Shown one piece after another: positions 8,027 through 15,010 of a DNA stretch of 64,000 bases. Below the pieces are notes generated by a model, which worked only from the letters and a program-made list of their open reading frames with translations, searched no databases and was not told the origin of the DNA. A program made the translations under genes and the position numbers. The first letter of the stretch is position 1, and every line of letters begins with the position of its first letter. This stretch comes from a virus. The DNA is taken from positions 1 to 64,000 of IMG/VR virus record IMGVR_UViG_3300044707_000932. One strand, given 5' to 3'.

Positions 8027-9127
8027 ATGAAATTATTAAATGAAATTGAACGAATTAAGTCTGTCATGGGTTTCCTAAATGAGGAACAAGAAATGGAGGG
8101 ACCATCGATGAATAAGAATTTAAGGAAGACAGTAGAAATCCTTCAATTTTTGAAAATATATGGAAATAAAATAGAGAGGATGTTACAAGACCTTTCTAAG
8201 TTTGCTGAGGAGCAAATTATAGATTTTGATTTACTTGAAAGAGGTTTGAGAAAAACTTTATTGAAGAAAGGAGATAAGAAAAAAAATGTGGAAGAATATT
8301 TGGGTAAAGTTGTTACATCGTTGAGGTATAGAGAGAGGAAGGGGTATGGAACTGAGCCCGATAGTGAGGACTACGAGTTTGAAATTGAGGAGCCATCTAT
8401 AATCCCCAAAAAGGTTTACAGGAAAGAACTTTACGAATTACAAATAGAGTTGTTAAAATTACAAGAATGGTTAAAACAAACAGGAAAAACCGTAATCTTA
8501 GTTTTCGAAGGTAGAGATTCTGCTGGTAAAGGTTCAACAATAAAAAAGTTTACAGAAAATTTAGACCCAAAATATTATAATGTGATTGCTTTGGGTATTC
8601 CAACCCCCGATGAAAAGAAGGATTGGTGGAACAGATATCGAAAACAAATAAAGCCGGGTATGATAAATCTTTTCGATAGAAGTTGGTATAACAGAGGGTT
8701 AATTGAACCTGTCATGGGTTATGGTTCCCCAGAAGAATACGAAGATTTCATGGAAAATGTTGCCGACTTTGAACAGGATTTAGTTAAGGGCGGAGACTTT
8801 TTGTTCAAGTTATGGTTTTCTATAGACAAAGAGACACAAAAAAGAAGATTTGATATTAGACAAAAATCTCCACTGAAATATTGGAAATATTCACCTAACG
8901 ACGCCAAAATGCAGGATTTATGGGACAGATTTACAGAATTCAAAGAAAAACTTTTTGATAAGACATCTACTCTGAATCACCCATGGGTTATTATTGATGC
9001 TCAGGACAAAAGGGTTTCGGGTTTGAACGCCATCAGATATATTTTACAGAGTATACCCTATGCTGGTAAAAACAAAAAGGTTTTAGAAAAAGATTATCCC
9101 GAAGTAATTGCCGTATTGAAACCTTAA
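8027..9127 (+). CDS. ppk2: Polyphosphate kinase 2 family protein with N-terminal leader
   Basis: PPK2 enzymes transfer phosphate between polyphosphate and nucleotides. The catalytic P-loop domain occupies about residues 130-350: Walker A GRDSAGKGS at 162-170 and the lid/Walker B block NLFDRSWYNR at 214-223 are intact. The first 125 residues are an extra region absent from the shortest family members. The N-terminus (LLNEIERIKSVMGFLNEE) matches the start of the 780-aa protein at 20526 and ends in L-N-E, the pattern of a T4-type capsid-targeting leader. I infer that it may be packaged and ejected to draw on host polyphosphate early in infection. The enzyme call is strong, the packaging call tentative. 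Confidence 0.9.
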   Translation: MKLLNEIERIKSVMGFLNEEQEMEGPSMNKNLRKTVEILQFLKIYGNKIERMLQDLSKFAEEQIIDFDLLERGLRKTLLKKGDKKKNVEEYLGKVVTSLRYRERKGYGTEPDSEDYEFEIEEPSIIPKKVYRKELYELQIELLKLQEWLKQTGKTVILVFEGRDSAGKGSTIKKFTENLDPKYYNVIALGIPTPDEKKDWWNRYRKQIKPGMINLFDRSWYNRGLIEPVMGYGSPEEYEDFMENVADFEQDLVKGGDFLFKLWFSIDKETQKRRFDIRQKSPLKYWKYSPNDAKMQDLWDRFTEFKEKLFDKTSTLNHPWVIIDAQDKRVSGLNAIRYILQSIPYAGKNKKVLEKDYPEVIAVLKP

Positions 9128-9321
9128 TTTTCTTGAATTTTTTCTATTTGATTTGCTGAAATCATCATCCACAAATCAAATAAAAGAAAAACCAAAATTG
9201 GTTGAATTTCTGAAATTGGGTGATTGGTTTTATCAAAGTTTTGATGATATAACCATAAAATTACTTTGAAACCACAATAAATTTTAACACCAATAAGTAA
9301 AAGTCCAAGAATTGTTTTCAT
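9124..9321 (-). CDS. Small membrane protein
   Basis: The 65-aa protein has two hydrophobic helices (GLLLIGVKIYCGFKVILWLY and IQPILVFLLFDLWMMI). It converges on PPK2 with a 4-nt overlap of the stop codons, as is common in this genome. No family is recognised and the call rests on hydrophobicity and packing. Confidence 0.5.
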   Translation of the reverse strand: MKTILGLLLIGVKIYCGFKVILWLYHQNFDKTNHPISEIQPILVFLLFDLWMMISANQIEKIQEN

Positions 9322-9336
9322 ATTGAAATTTATAAC

Positions 9337-9344
9337 TATTTATT
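9337..9344 (+). promoter_or_regulatory. Phage promoter element TATTTATT
   Basis: TATTTATT, 14 nt before the ATG at 9359. Its position argues that this ATG, not the in-frame one at 9323, is the true start. Confidence 0.6.
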
Positions 9345-9358
9345 TTAAAAGACAAGTC

Positions 9359-9985
9359 ATGGAGAAATTAAGAGAAATTATCAAAGAAACTTTAGAGGAA
9401 CACATAGACAAATCTCTAATACTTACTGAAAATATCGAGATTTCTGATTCATTAAAATATCATATTGATGAAGGACTTACGTTGTCAAATAATGTATTCA
9501 GAGTTTATTCGAAAGGATATTTTGATTTGGTTAATGAGGTTAGGGAGTTGTGGAGACAGGGAAAGATTACTTTGAATGAAGAAGATACTCTGATTGTAGA
9601 GTCTGATTTGGGTTTGAGGGTAAAGATTAAAAACGAATATGTGTATTTGGATGCTCCTTTTATTTTGGAGGAATGGACCGAAGAGGAGTTGTTGGATGAG
9701 GCAAAACATCGGGGTAAAAATGTTAAATTGAACAAACCATTCAGAACTCCTGGTGGACCAAAAAAGTTCGCAGTCTATGTAAAATCACCGGGAGGTGGAG
9801 TAAAAAAAGTCACTTTCGGTGACCCTAATTTAAAGGTAAGAAACAGAAACAAGGGGGCGGCCAAATCATTTAGAGCGAGACACAAATGTGACCAAAAAAA
9901 GGATAGAACGACCGCAGGTTACTGGTCTTGTAATGTAGGAAGATATGCCAAACAATTAGGATTGGCATCCAAAAATGCTTGGTAA
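9359..9985 (+). CDS. DUF5872-like phage protein with possible capsid-targeting leader
   Basis: The 208-aa protein begins with an acidic helical leader (EKLREIIKETLEE ... LILTEN) that ends in L-T-E before Asn. The C-terminal half matches the DUF5872 pattern known from T4-like marine phages: RTPGGPKKFAVYVK, then VTFGDPNLKVR, FRARHKCDQKKDRTTAGYWSCN. The conserved Cys/His residues suggest a small zinc-stabilised fold. The function of DUF5872 is not known. The start is set by the TATTTATT element. Confidence 0.75.
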   Translation: MEKLREIIKETLEEHIDKSLILTENIEISDSLKYHIDEGLTLSNNVFRVYSKGYFDLVNEVRELWRQGKITLNEEDTLIVESDLGLRVKIKNEYVYLDAPFILEEWTEEELLDEAKHRGKNVKLNKPFRTPGGPKKFAVYVKSPGGGVKKVTFGDPNLKVRNRNKGAAKSFRARHKCDQKKDRTTAGYWSCNVGRYAKQLGLASKNAW

Positions 9986-10329
9986 TGGAAATCAATAGAG
10001 TTAAGAGGTTATTACAAAATTACTTGGACACAGTAGTTACACCCAAATTCAATGAAAAGAGAGAAGAATTCGGGTTAGAACCTGTAGAGATGAATATTCA
10101 CGACATTTTGAAAGGGAGATACCAACCTCCAATAATTCATATATTCTTAGATACCGAACCTACTATAAAAAAAACTTACGGTATGAAGCCTTTCATGGTT
10201 ATGTTAATTGGGTGGATTGAAAATGAAATTAATAACTTCATGAAAATCTTTTCGTTAGATAATAAAATAAAAATCCATTGGAATAAAAGACCAATCTTCA
10301 ATAATGCATCCTTATCAACAGACGATTAA
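9985..10329 (+). CDS. Hypothetical phage protein
   Basis: A 114-aa protein that starts at the ATG sharing one base with the preceding stop (TAATG), so it is translationally coupled to the DUF5872-like gene. The N-terminus is helical (INRVKRLLQNYLDTVV); the rest is alpha/beta with no recognised domain. Confidence 0.65.
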   Translation: MEINRVKRLLQNYLDTVVTPKFNEKREEFGLEPVEMNIHDILKGRYQPPIIHIFLDTEPTIKKTYGMKPFMVMLIGWIENEINNFMKIFSLDNKIKIHWNKRPIFNNASLSTDD

Positions 10330-10567
10330 CAACGGGAAAATTTTACGAACATTCAAACCTGACGTTGAAGATGAAGAATTGAAATGGCACCAAGACCTGA
10401 AAGATAGAAAAGTAACTATCTTGGAATCTGGCGGTTGGTCTTTTCAGATAGATGACAATTTGCCGAACAAATTACAAATTGCCGAACAAATTTTTATTCC
10501 TAAATTTGTTTGGCATAGAGTAATCAAAGGTCACTCTGATTTGATTGTTGAAATTGAGGAGTTTTGA
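10304..10567 (+). CDS. Small cupin-like protein
   Basis: An 87-aa protein overlapping the previous gene by 26 nt in another frame. The pattern ESGGWSFQIDDNLPNKLQIAE, then KFVWHRVIKGHSDLIVEIEEF, is that of a single-domain cupin-like beta barrel often found in T4-like phages. Metal ligands are incomplete, so an enzymatic role is uncertain. Confidence 0.65.
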   Translation: MHPYQQTINNGKILRTFKPDVEDEELKWHQDLKDRKVTILESGGWSFQIDDNLPNKLQIAEQIFIPKFVWHRVIKGHSDLIVEIEEF

Positions 10568-10597
10568 TTAAGTGACCTGAGAATACTGAACATTGAA

Positions 10598-11590
10598 TCA
10601 TGCGGTCGTCGTTGTTGTCCAAGTCATTTCGGGAACGGCCGTTGGTAGGTCTTCTTCCGTATAAAATCTTTGTTCTCTTATTGGAGGAGCCACCTCATTA
10701 ACAGGTTCGGCAACACGAAGTTCATGTTTATGAATGTCCCCTAAACATTCTTGATGAACCTTCTCTTGTAGTTCATCACTACACAGATTTTTATTTGTAT
10801 CTTTTGATTTGAATATTCTTCTAACAATTGGAAATAAGTATTCGTCGACATCAATATCCAAATAATCTACTCTTGTATCTTCAGCATTCCAAAAACTCAT
10901 ATCGTGTTCACTAAGTGATTTGAATCCCGCGAACTTGTATCCCGTGAATTTGTTGATGAAATATACCAAAATGCCTTGTCGCCAGTATCTTTCGAAATAT
11001 TGTTTATCACTTTGATAAGTGGTACACCATCTTGTACCTGTACCGTATTTTGCTGATGACGCAAATGAGAGAGGTCTAACGATGACCCATTTATCATCTT
11101 CATATTCTTTTATCACTTGACCTTCTAGTTCACGATTTAGTTCTTTTATACTTGCCAAAGAAACCGCCATCCTTATATCATCAATGGAACTAAAGGAAGT
11201 AACATCATTGTTTTCAATTCTCTTATTCTCCATTAAAGAGATAAATTCTCTAAAAGTTTCGAAATGATTGTTCGGATAAAAATCGATTAGGTGTCTGAGA
11301 AAGTACGCTTGATTATCACTTAGATGCTTAACCTCTAAACCTAAATTGGATAGAAAAGTTCTATATTCCATTGTCATTTTAGATACTTCATCTTTTGAAT
11401 GTTGTTCGGTCATCCTCCATCTTTTTCCAAAAATTTTACAAAATAACGGGATATATTTGTATGAACTTGTAGGGTCCAAAGATTTGAACACATCGAACAT
11501 TGTGATATTGAGTTCTGGATATTGTTTTTTTAGTTCATCTATTCGAGACATAAATAAGATTTTTGAAAAAATAGTTGAAATAAATTTCAT
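10598..11590 (-). CDS. Phage protein with KYGTGTRWC motif (paralogue of the 494-aa protein at 40510)
   Basis: I chose the ATG at 11590 because it aligns the start (MKFIST...RIDELKKQY) with its paralogue (MKFFNILLKEGRKEDLKKKY); a later ATG at 11551 is possible. The 330-aa protein carries AKYGTGTRWCTT, then hydrophobic strands and FWNAEDTRVD, a motif series shared with the paralogue. The leader ends in I-D-E, compatible with capsid targeting. The C-terminus is a low-complexity Thr run. The Cys/Trp/His-rich core suggests a conserved catalytic or binding site, but I know no function. Confidence 0.7.
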   Translation of the reverse strand: MKFISTIFSKILFMSRIDELKKQYPELNITMFDVFKSLDPTSSYKYIPLFCKIFGKRWRMTEQHSKDEVSKMTMEYRTFLSNLGLEVKHLSDNQAYFLRHLIDFYPNNHFETFREFISLMENKRIENNDVTSFSSIDDIRMAVSLASIKELNRELEGQVIKEYEDDKWVIVRPLSFASSAKYGTGTRWCTTYQSDKQYFERYWRQGILVYFINKFTGYKFAGFKSLSEHDMSFWNAEDTRVDYLDIDVDEYLFPIVRRIFKSKDTNKNLCSDELQEKVHQECLGDIHKHELRVAEPVNEVAPPIREQRFYTEEDLPTAVPEMTWTTTTTA

Positions 11591-11601
11591 GGTCAAATAA
11601 A

Positions 11602-11628
11602 AAAGAAGGTGAGTTATTCACCTTCTTT
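11602..11628. terminator. Bidirectional intrinsic terminator
   Basis: An 11-bp perfect stem, AAAGAAGGTGA with TCACCTTCTTT, around a 5-nt loop. It directly follows the 3' end of tRNA-Ser on the minus strand. Confidence 0.8.
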
Positions 11629-11631
11629 CTG

Positions 11632-11717
11632 CGGAAGCGGTTGGATTCGAACCAACGGACCCGTTAAGGTCTCTAGTTTTCAAGACTAGCGCGATAGACC
11701 AACTCTGCCACACTTCC
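11632..11717 (-). tRNA. tRNA-Ser(UGA)
   Basis: Class II tRNA with a long variable arm. The acceptor GGAAGTG pairs with CGCTTCC, the anticodon loop is CTTGAAA and the T loop TTCGAAT. The CCA end is not encoded. It is isolated from the main tRNA cluster. Confidence 0.92.
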
Positions 11718-11800
11718 TATTTGGAAACTTTGTGTCCGAAATTTATTAAAACATCCTTACAAAGTAAAATAAATTCTTCCAAAGTTAAGTCACTTTCCAC
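11717..11800 (-). CDS. Possible 27-aa peptide between tRNA-Ser and the next gene
   Basis: A GTG-initiated frame reading ESDLTLEEFILLCKDVLINF, filling an otherwise empty gap of about 100 nt and ending at the edge of tRNA-Ser. The peptide looks amphipathic, but no promoter or homologue supports it. Confidence 0.3.
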   Translation of the reverse strand: MESDLTLEEFILLCKDVLINFGHKVSK

Positions 11801-11824
11801 ACGATTAACTTTTAGTTATAAATT

Positions 11825-12445
11825 CTATGATAATTTTTTCGATATTTTTTTGATACACTCAAAAATAGTTTCCGCAGTCAACATCATCAAACCAGAAGAA
11901 ATTAATCTTTTTACGATTAGAACAACCACTTTATCAACATCTTCAGTACCGGAAATTAACTGTTGGATGTCAGTTATAATTGGAATTAAAAAACAATATG
12001 CTACCGCTTCTGAGAAATTATTTATTAAGACACCAGATGATTTCAAAAATCTTGAAAAAGATTTCCTAAGTCTAATTGCTTTTTCTTTTAAGATATCAAG
12101 TGTGTCACTCAAACCTTCTTTTTCAACAATTTGTTTTAATCTAATTGATTGTTTCCGATTTTCGAAAAAGGCCATAAAAAATGCCGAACATACCAAAAGA
12201 GCAATTTGGTTGTCATCAAGAGAAAAATTTCCATTTCTAAGGAAGTTATCTAACGGAGCAGTTATACCTCCAACCGCTGGACCCCAAGTCAATAACATCT
12301 TCAAGTTAATTTTGTACTTTCTATTAACTTTATTAACAGAATTTACAAGACTAGAGTATAGTTCCTTCATATTGTTCGAAAGTCTCTCGTTTTCCGACTC
12401 CAATATGATGGTGTTAAATTGATTTTTTGTAATGTAGAAATTCAT
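11825..12445 (-). CDS. Hypothetical protein with capsid-targeting-like leader and hydrophobic segments
   Basis: The 206-aa protein begins MNFYITKNQFNTIILES; I-L-E before Ser at residues 14-16 fits a T4-type prohead-protease site. The body has several hydrophobic helices (MLLTWGPAVGGITAPL, IALLVCSAFFMAFF, VVVLIVKRLISSGLMML), suggesting a membrane-active protein. TATTTATA lies 6 nt upstream and is shared back to back with the next gene. A longer open frame on the opposite strand is a shadow. Confidence 0.7.
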   Translation of the reverse strand: MNFYITKNQFNTIILESENERLSNNMKELYSSLVNSVNKVNRKYKINLKMLLTWGPAVGGITAPLDNFLRNGNFSLDDNQIALLVCSAFFMAFFENRKQSIRLKQIVEKEGLSDTLDILKEKAIRLRKSFSRFLKSSGVLINNFSEAVAYCFLIPIITDIQQLISGTEDVDKVVVLIVKRLISSGLMMLTAETIFECIKKISKKLS

Positions 12446-12451
12446 GTATCA

Positions 12452-12476
12452 TATAAATATCTTAACTATATTTATA
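12452..12476. promoter_or_regulatory. Divergent pair of TATTTATA promoter elements
   Basis: TATTTATA at 12469-12476 (plus, 3 nt before its ATG) and TATTTATA on the minus strand at 12452-12459 (6 nt before its ATG). Only 34 bp separate the two start codons, leaving no space for any conventional -35 region that does not overlap the other promoter. Confidence 0.65.
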
Positions 12477-12479
12477 ATT

Positions 12480-13079
12480 ATGAAAAATCCTAATGTTGAG
12501 GTTGGTGACAGAATAATGTGTCTACACATGGACAATGAGGTGTCGGTACCTCCAGGTACAATTGGTACAGTTACGAAAGTCCAAGCTGACCCGACCATGG
12601 AGGATACTATAATGATTTCTGTGAAGTGGGATAATGGTAGTAGTTTGAGTTTACTTAGTGATGTTGATGCGTGGAAAAAAGTTAAGGAAAACGTTAGTGA
12701 AGGAGCTAAAGAAAGTTTTTTTGAAAAAAATGAAGATTTATTTGATTTCTTCGACCGAAAGTGGTTTAATCAATTTCTTATGAAAATGAGGGATACGGGT
12801 ATTGTGAATATGTTGACAGCAGCGCCTTTGATTTATTCCGGTAAAGAACATTTAGACAGATATTATGGGGAAGGTAAGGAGGATGATGAGGATTTCCAAG
12901 AGTTATTAGAAATGGCCGATACCGCAAGAGATAAGATGATTCAGGGAATCATGGAATACATTGAAGCGAAAAACTTGGAAATAGATGAAGATATGAGACT
13001 TGTTAATTCTTTGGCAAGGAAATTTTCGGTTGCTTTGGTTGGTAATTATATTTTATTTAACAATTTCAGACAAGACTAA
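12480..13079 (+). CDS. Phage protein with KOW/SH3-like N-terminal domain
   Basis: I use the ATG at 12480 because TATTTATA lies just ahead of it. The 199-aa protein starts with a beta barrel (VEVGDRIMCLHMDN ... PPGTIGTVTKV ... ISVKWDNGSSLSLL) like the small SH3/KOW domains common in T4-like phages. A helical acidic C-terminal part follows. The function is not known. It converges on thymidylate synthase with a 4-nt overlap. Confidence 0.7.
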   Translation: MKNPNVEVGDRIMCLHMDNEVSVPPGTIGTVTKVQADPTMEDTIMISVKWDNGSSLSLLSDVDAWKKVKENVSEGAKESFFEKNEDLFDFFDRKWFNQFLMKMRDTGIVNMLTAAPLIYSGKEHLDRYYGEGKEDDEDFQELLEMADTARDKMIQGIMEYIEAKNLEIDEDMRLVNSLARKFSVALVGNYILFNNFRQD

Positions 13080-14293
13080 TTGTTTAATTCGGCAGTAATC
13101 TTGGGTCCTGATAGATAATTTTGTAATTGTATATCAGAAACTTTTATGTTTTTCCAATCGATTATGTATCCATCAATATATTTGAAATCGAAGTTCAGCT
13201 CTACCCAAGGTAATTCGTATGACTTTCTAGATTTTTGTTCTTTAGCTTGTTCCAAATGATTGAGATACAGGTGAGTATCACCGAGGTTACCAATAAGTTG
13301 GTCAGGAACCATATTGACAGCCTTTCCTAAGAAAGTTAGTAATAGTGCGTAGGATGCGATATTGAACGGTAACCCCAAGAATGTATCAACAGAACGTTGG
13401 TTCCACATTAAGGAGATTGCTCGTTTAGGTACACCATAAGGTCTAAAAAACTCATCCGTAGAAAACTCAACATTAGGGTTTCTCATTGGTAAAACCGTTT
13501 TAGGTCTATTTTGTTTCATCCAAGATAGCCTTTCCTCATCACTCAACTCTCTTGTATAAACTTGAAATCCATAATGACAAGGTGGAAGAACCATTCGGTT
13601 TAATTCACCTACATTCCAAGCATTAACCATTAATCGTCTTGAGTCTGGATTTGTTTTAAGGTCGTTGATTAGGTTTGCGATTTGGTCTATTGAATTATTT
13701 TGGTATGTTACTTTAACATCATATTTACTATAATCGCCACCATCATGAATTAAGTCCATAACTTTAACTTTGTCAGAACTTTTTACATTTTCTAAATCAT
13801 AATTTATTACGTTTTTTTTACCCCAACTTCTCCATTGCTTTCCATACACGGGACCGAGTTCACCCCACTGTTTAGCAAACTCATCATCTGTTTTTATTTC
13901 ATTAATGAATTCTTCTTTAGTATAACCGTTATTTCCTTTATTTTTTCTAGCTTCTTCTCGTTCCTTTCCCGGTTCAACCCAATTTTCAATGTAGTCATCG
14001 CTATTCATTACAGTGTGATATCTCTTATACGCATCACCATTCCAAATATGACAGTTATTATCTATAAGGAATTTGATATTTGTGTCTCCTCTTAGAAACC
14101 ATATCAACTCGGTTACCATAGTTTTCCAAGCCATCTTCTTAGTAGTTAGAAGAGGAAACCCTTCACTCATGTTGTGTCTAATACTATAACCGAAGATAGA
14201 CTTCGTACCAGCTCCGGTTCTATCTTTTTTTTCTACTCCGAAGTCCAAAATATCTTGGAGAAGTTGTTGATATTGTTTGTCTATATTATTCAT
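13076..14293 (-). CDS. thyA: Thymidylate synthase
   Basis: The enzyme converts dUMP to dTMP with methylene-tetrahydrofolate, supplying thymidine for phage DNA. The active-site Cys (LPPCHYGFQ, residue 239), SRRLMVNAWN and DTHLYLNHLEQ are intact. Asn311 in LPFNIASY is the residue that discriminates dUMP from dCMP, so this should be a true thymidylate synthase and not a dCMP hydroxymethylase. At 405 aa it is far longer than the usual 264 because of insertions at about 91-140, 161-200 and 246-290. It is the last gene of a four-gene operon with a host-type promoter. Confidence 0.95.
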   Translation of the reverse strand: MNNIDKQYQQLLQDILDFGVEKKDRTGAGTKSIFGYSIRHNMSEGFPLLTTKKMAWKTMVTELIWFLRGDTNIKFLIDNNCHIWNGDAYKRYHTVMNSDDYIENWVEPGKEREEARKNKGNNGYTKEEFINEIKTDDEFAKQWGELGPVYGKQWRSWGKKNVINYDLENVKSSDKVKVMDLIHDGGDYSKYDVKVTYQNNSIDQIANLINDLKTNPDSRRLMVNAWNVGELNRMVLPPCHYGFQVYTRELSDEERLSWMKQNRPKTVLPMRNPNVEFSTDEFFRPYGVPKRAISLMWNQRSVDTFLGLPFNIASYALLLTFLGKAVNMVPDQLIGNLGDTHLYLNHLEQAKEQKSRKSYELPWVELNFDFKYIDGYIIDWKNIKVSDIQLQNYLSGPKITAELNN

Positions 14294-14469
14294 TTCGATT
14301 GAATTCCTGAATGTAACTTTGCATTTTCCATTGCCAATTTGATAGAATCGAATCTATCCATTTGGGGGTTAAGTTCCTGGAGTTTCAAACTCATATCGAG
14401 AACATATTCTCTGATTCTGAGTTCCTCTGCTTCATAAAGCATCTCATCAATTATTTCTTCGTTTGTCAT
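14290..14469 (-). CDS. Small acidic helical protein upstream of thyA
   Basis: A 59-aa protein (starts MTNEEIIDEMLYEAEELR) whose TGA stop overlaps the thyA ATG, so translation is coupled. It is fully helical and charged, with no known family. It fills the gap between thyA and the next gene exactly. Confidence 0.7.
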   Translation of the reverse strand: MTNEEIIDEMLYEAEELRIREYVLDMSLKLQELNPQMDRFDSIKLAMENAKLHSGIQSK

Positions 14470-14473
14470 AAAA

Positions 14474-14689
14474 TCAAAAATTTTTATCCTGATTTTCCCA
14501 TTCTTCTTTTATGTAGTTTATATTATCTGAAAGATGTTCCATTTGACTTATCCAATTAAGTACATTTTGTGAACCATGATTTTTACCTATCTCATAACAG
14601 ATTTTCATTGCTTTCACCATACCTTCCATATCAAGGAACGCACTATGTCCATTGTGTTCTCTGATGAGTTCTACGAAATCTGGTTTCAT
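14474..14689 (-). CDS. Small hypothetical protein in the thyA operon
   Basis: A 71-aa helical protein (MKPDFVELIREHNGHSAFLD at the start) that overlaps its upstream neighbour by 4 nt and sits 4 nt from its downstream one. No domain is recognised; coupling and spacing support the call. Confidence 0.7.
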   Translation of the reverse strand: MKPDFVELIREHNGHSAFLDMEGMVKAMKICYEIGKNHGSQNVLNWISQMEHLSDNINYIKEEWENQDKNF

Positions 14690-14907
14690 TCTTCGATTAA
14701 CATGTTTGTGTTACTAATTGGGAATCTACCAACAGGTTTTCTTGTTTTTTGTTCATCACCAACAATCTCTTCGATTACCTCATAATGATTTTCCATAACT
14801 CTTACGGTTGGTACGTTAAAGAACTCATGAAGTAATTTAGAATCGCCGGGTTTGTCGGAGGTAACTTTTACAGTTTTGGTTGATGTGTTGAATACTAAGG
14901 TTTGCAT
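14686..14907 (-). CDS. Small hypothetical protein, first gene of the thyA operon
   Basis: The 73-aa protein is beta-rich at the start (MQTLVFNTSTKTVKVTSD) and acidic at the end. It lies 42 nt downstream of a TTG-N20-TACTTTTG promoter. The function is unknown; co-transcription with thyA suggests early expression. Confidence 0.7.
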   Translation of the reverse strand: MQTLVFNTSTKTVKVTSDKPGDSKLLHEFFNVPTVRVMENHYEVIEEIVGDEQKTRKPVGRFPISNTNMLIEE

Positions 14908-14949
14908 AATAATTTTTAAAATTTAATTAATTGTTATTTCAATTACCCA

Positions 14950-14980
14950 CAAAAGTAGGGAATATTGAGAAAAATGTCAA
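14950..14980 (-). promoter_or_regulatory. Bacteroidota-type promoter for the thyA operon
   Basis: Minus-strand TTG at 14978-14980, 20 nt, then TACTTTTG at 14950-14957. It is back to back with the TATTTATA element of the next plus-strand gene, placing the two promoter classes side by side. Confidence 0.7.
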
Positions 14981-14989
14981 ATAGAAAAG

Positions 14990-14997
14990 TATTTATA
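14990..14997 (+). promoter_or_regulatory. Phage promoter element TATTTATA
   Basis: TATTTATA followed by AGAAAAGTT, 13 nt before the ATG; the same 16-nt string (TATTTATAAGAAAAGT) recurs at 23638. Confidence 0.65.
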
Positions 14998-15010
14998 AGA
15001 AAAGTTCAAA

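Noticed and set aside
11721-12422. A 233-aa plus-strand open frame
   Set aside because: It is the shadow of the minus-strand gene at 11825-12445, which has a promoter element, leader and sensible protein sequence; the plus frame is Ser/Phe/Ile-rich noise.
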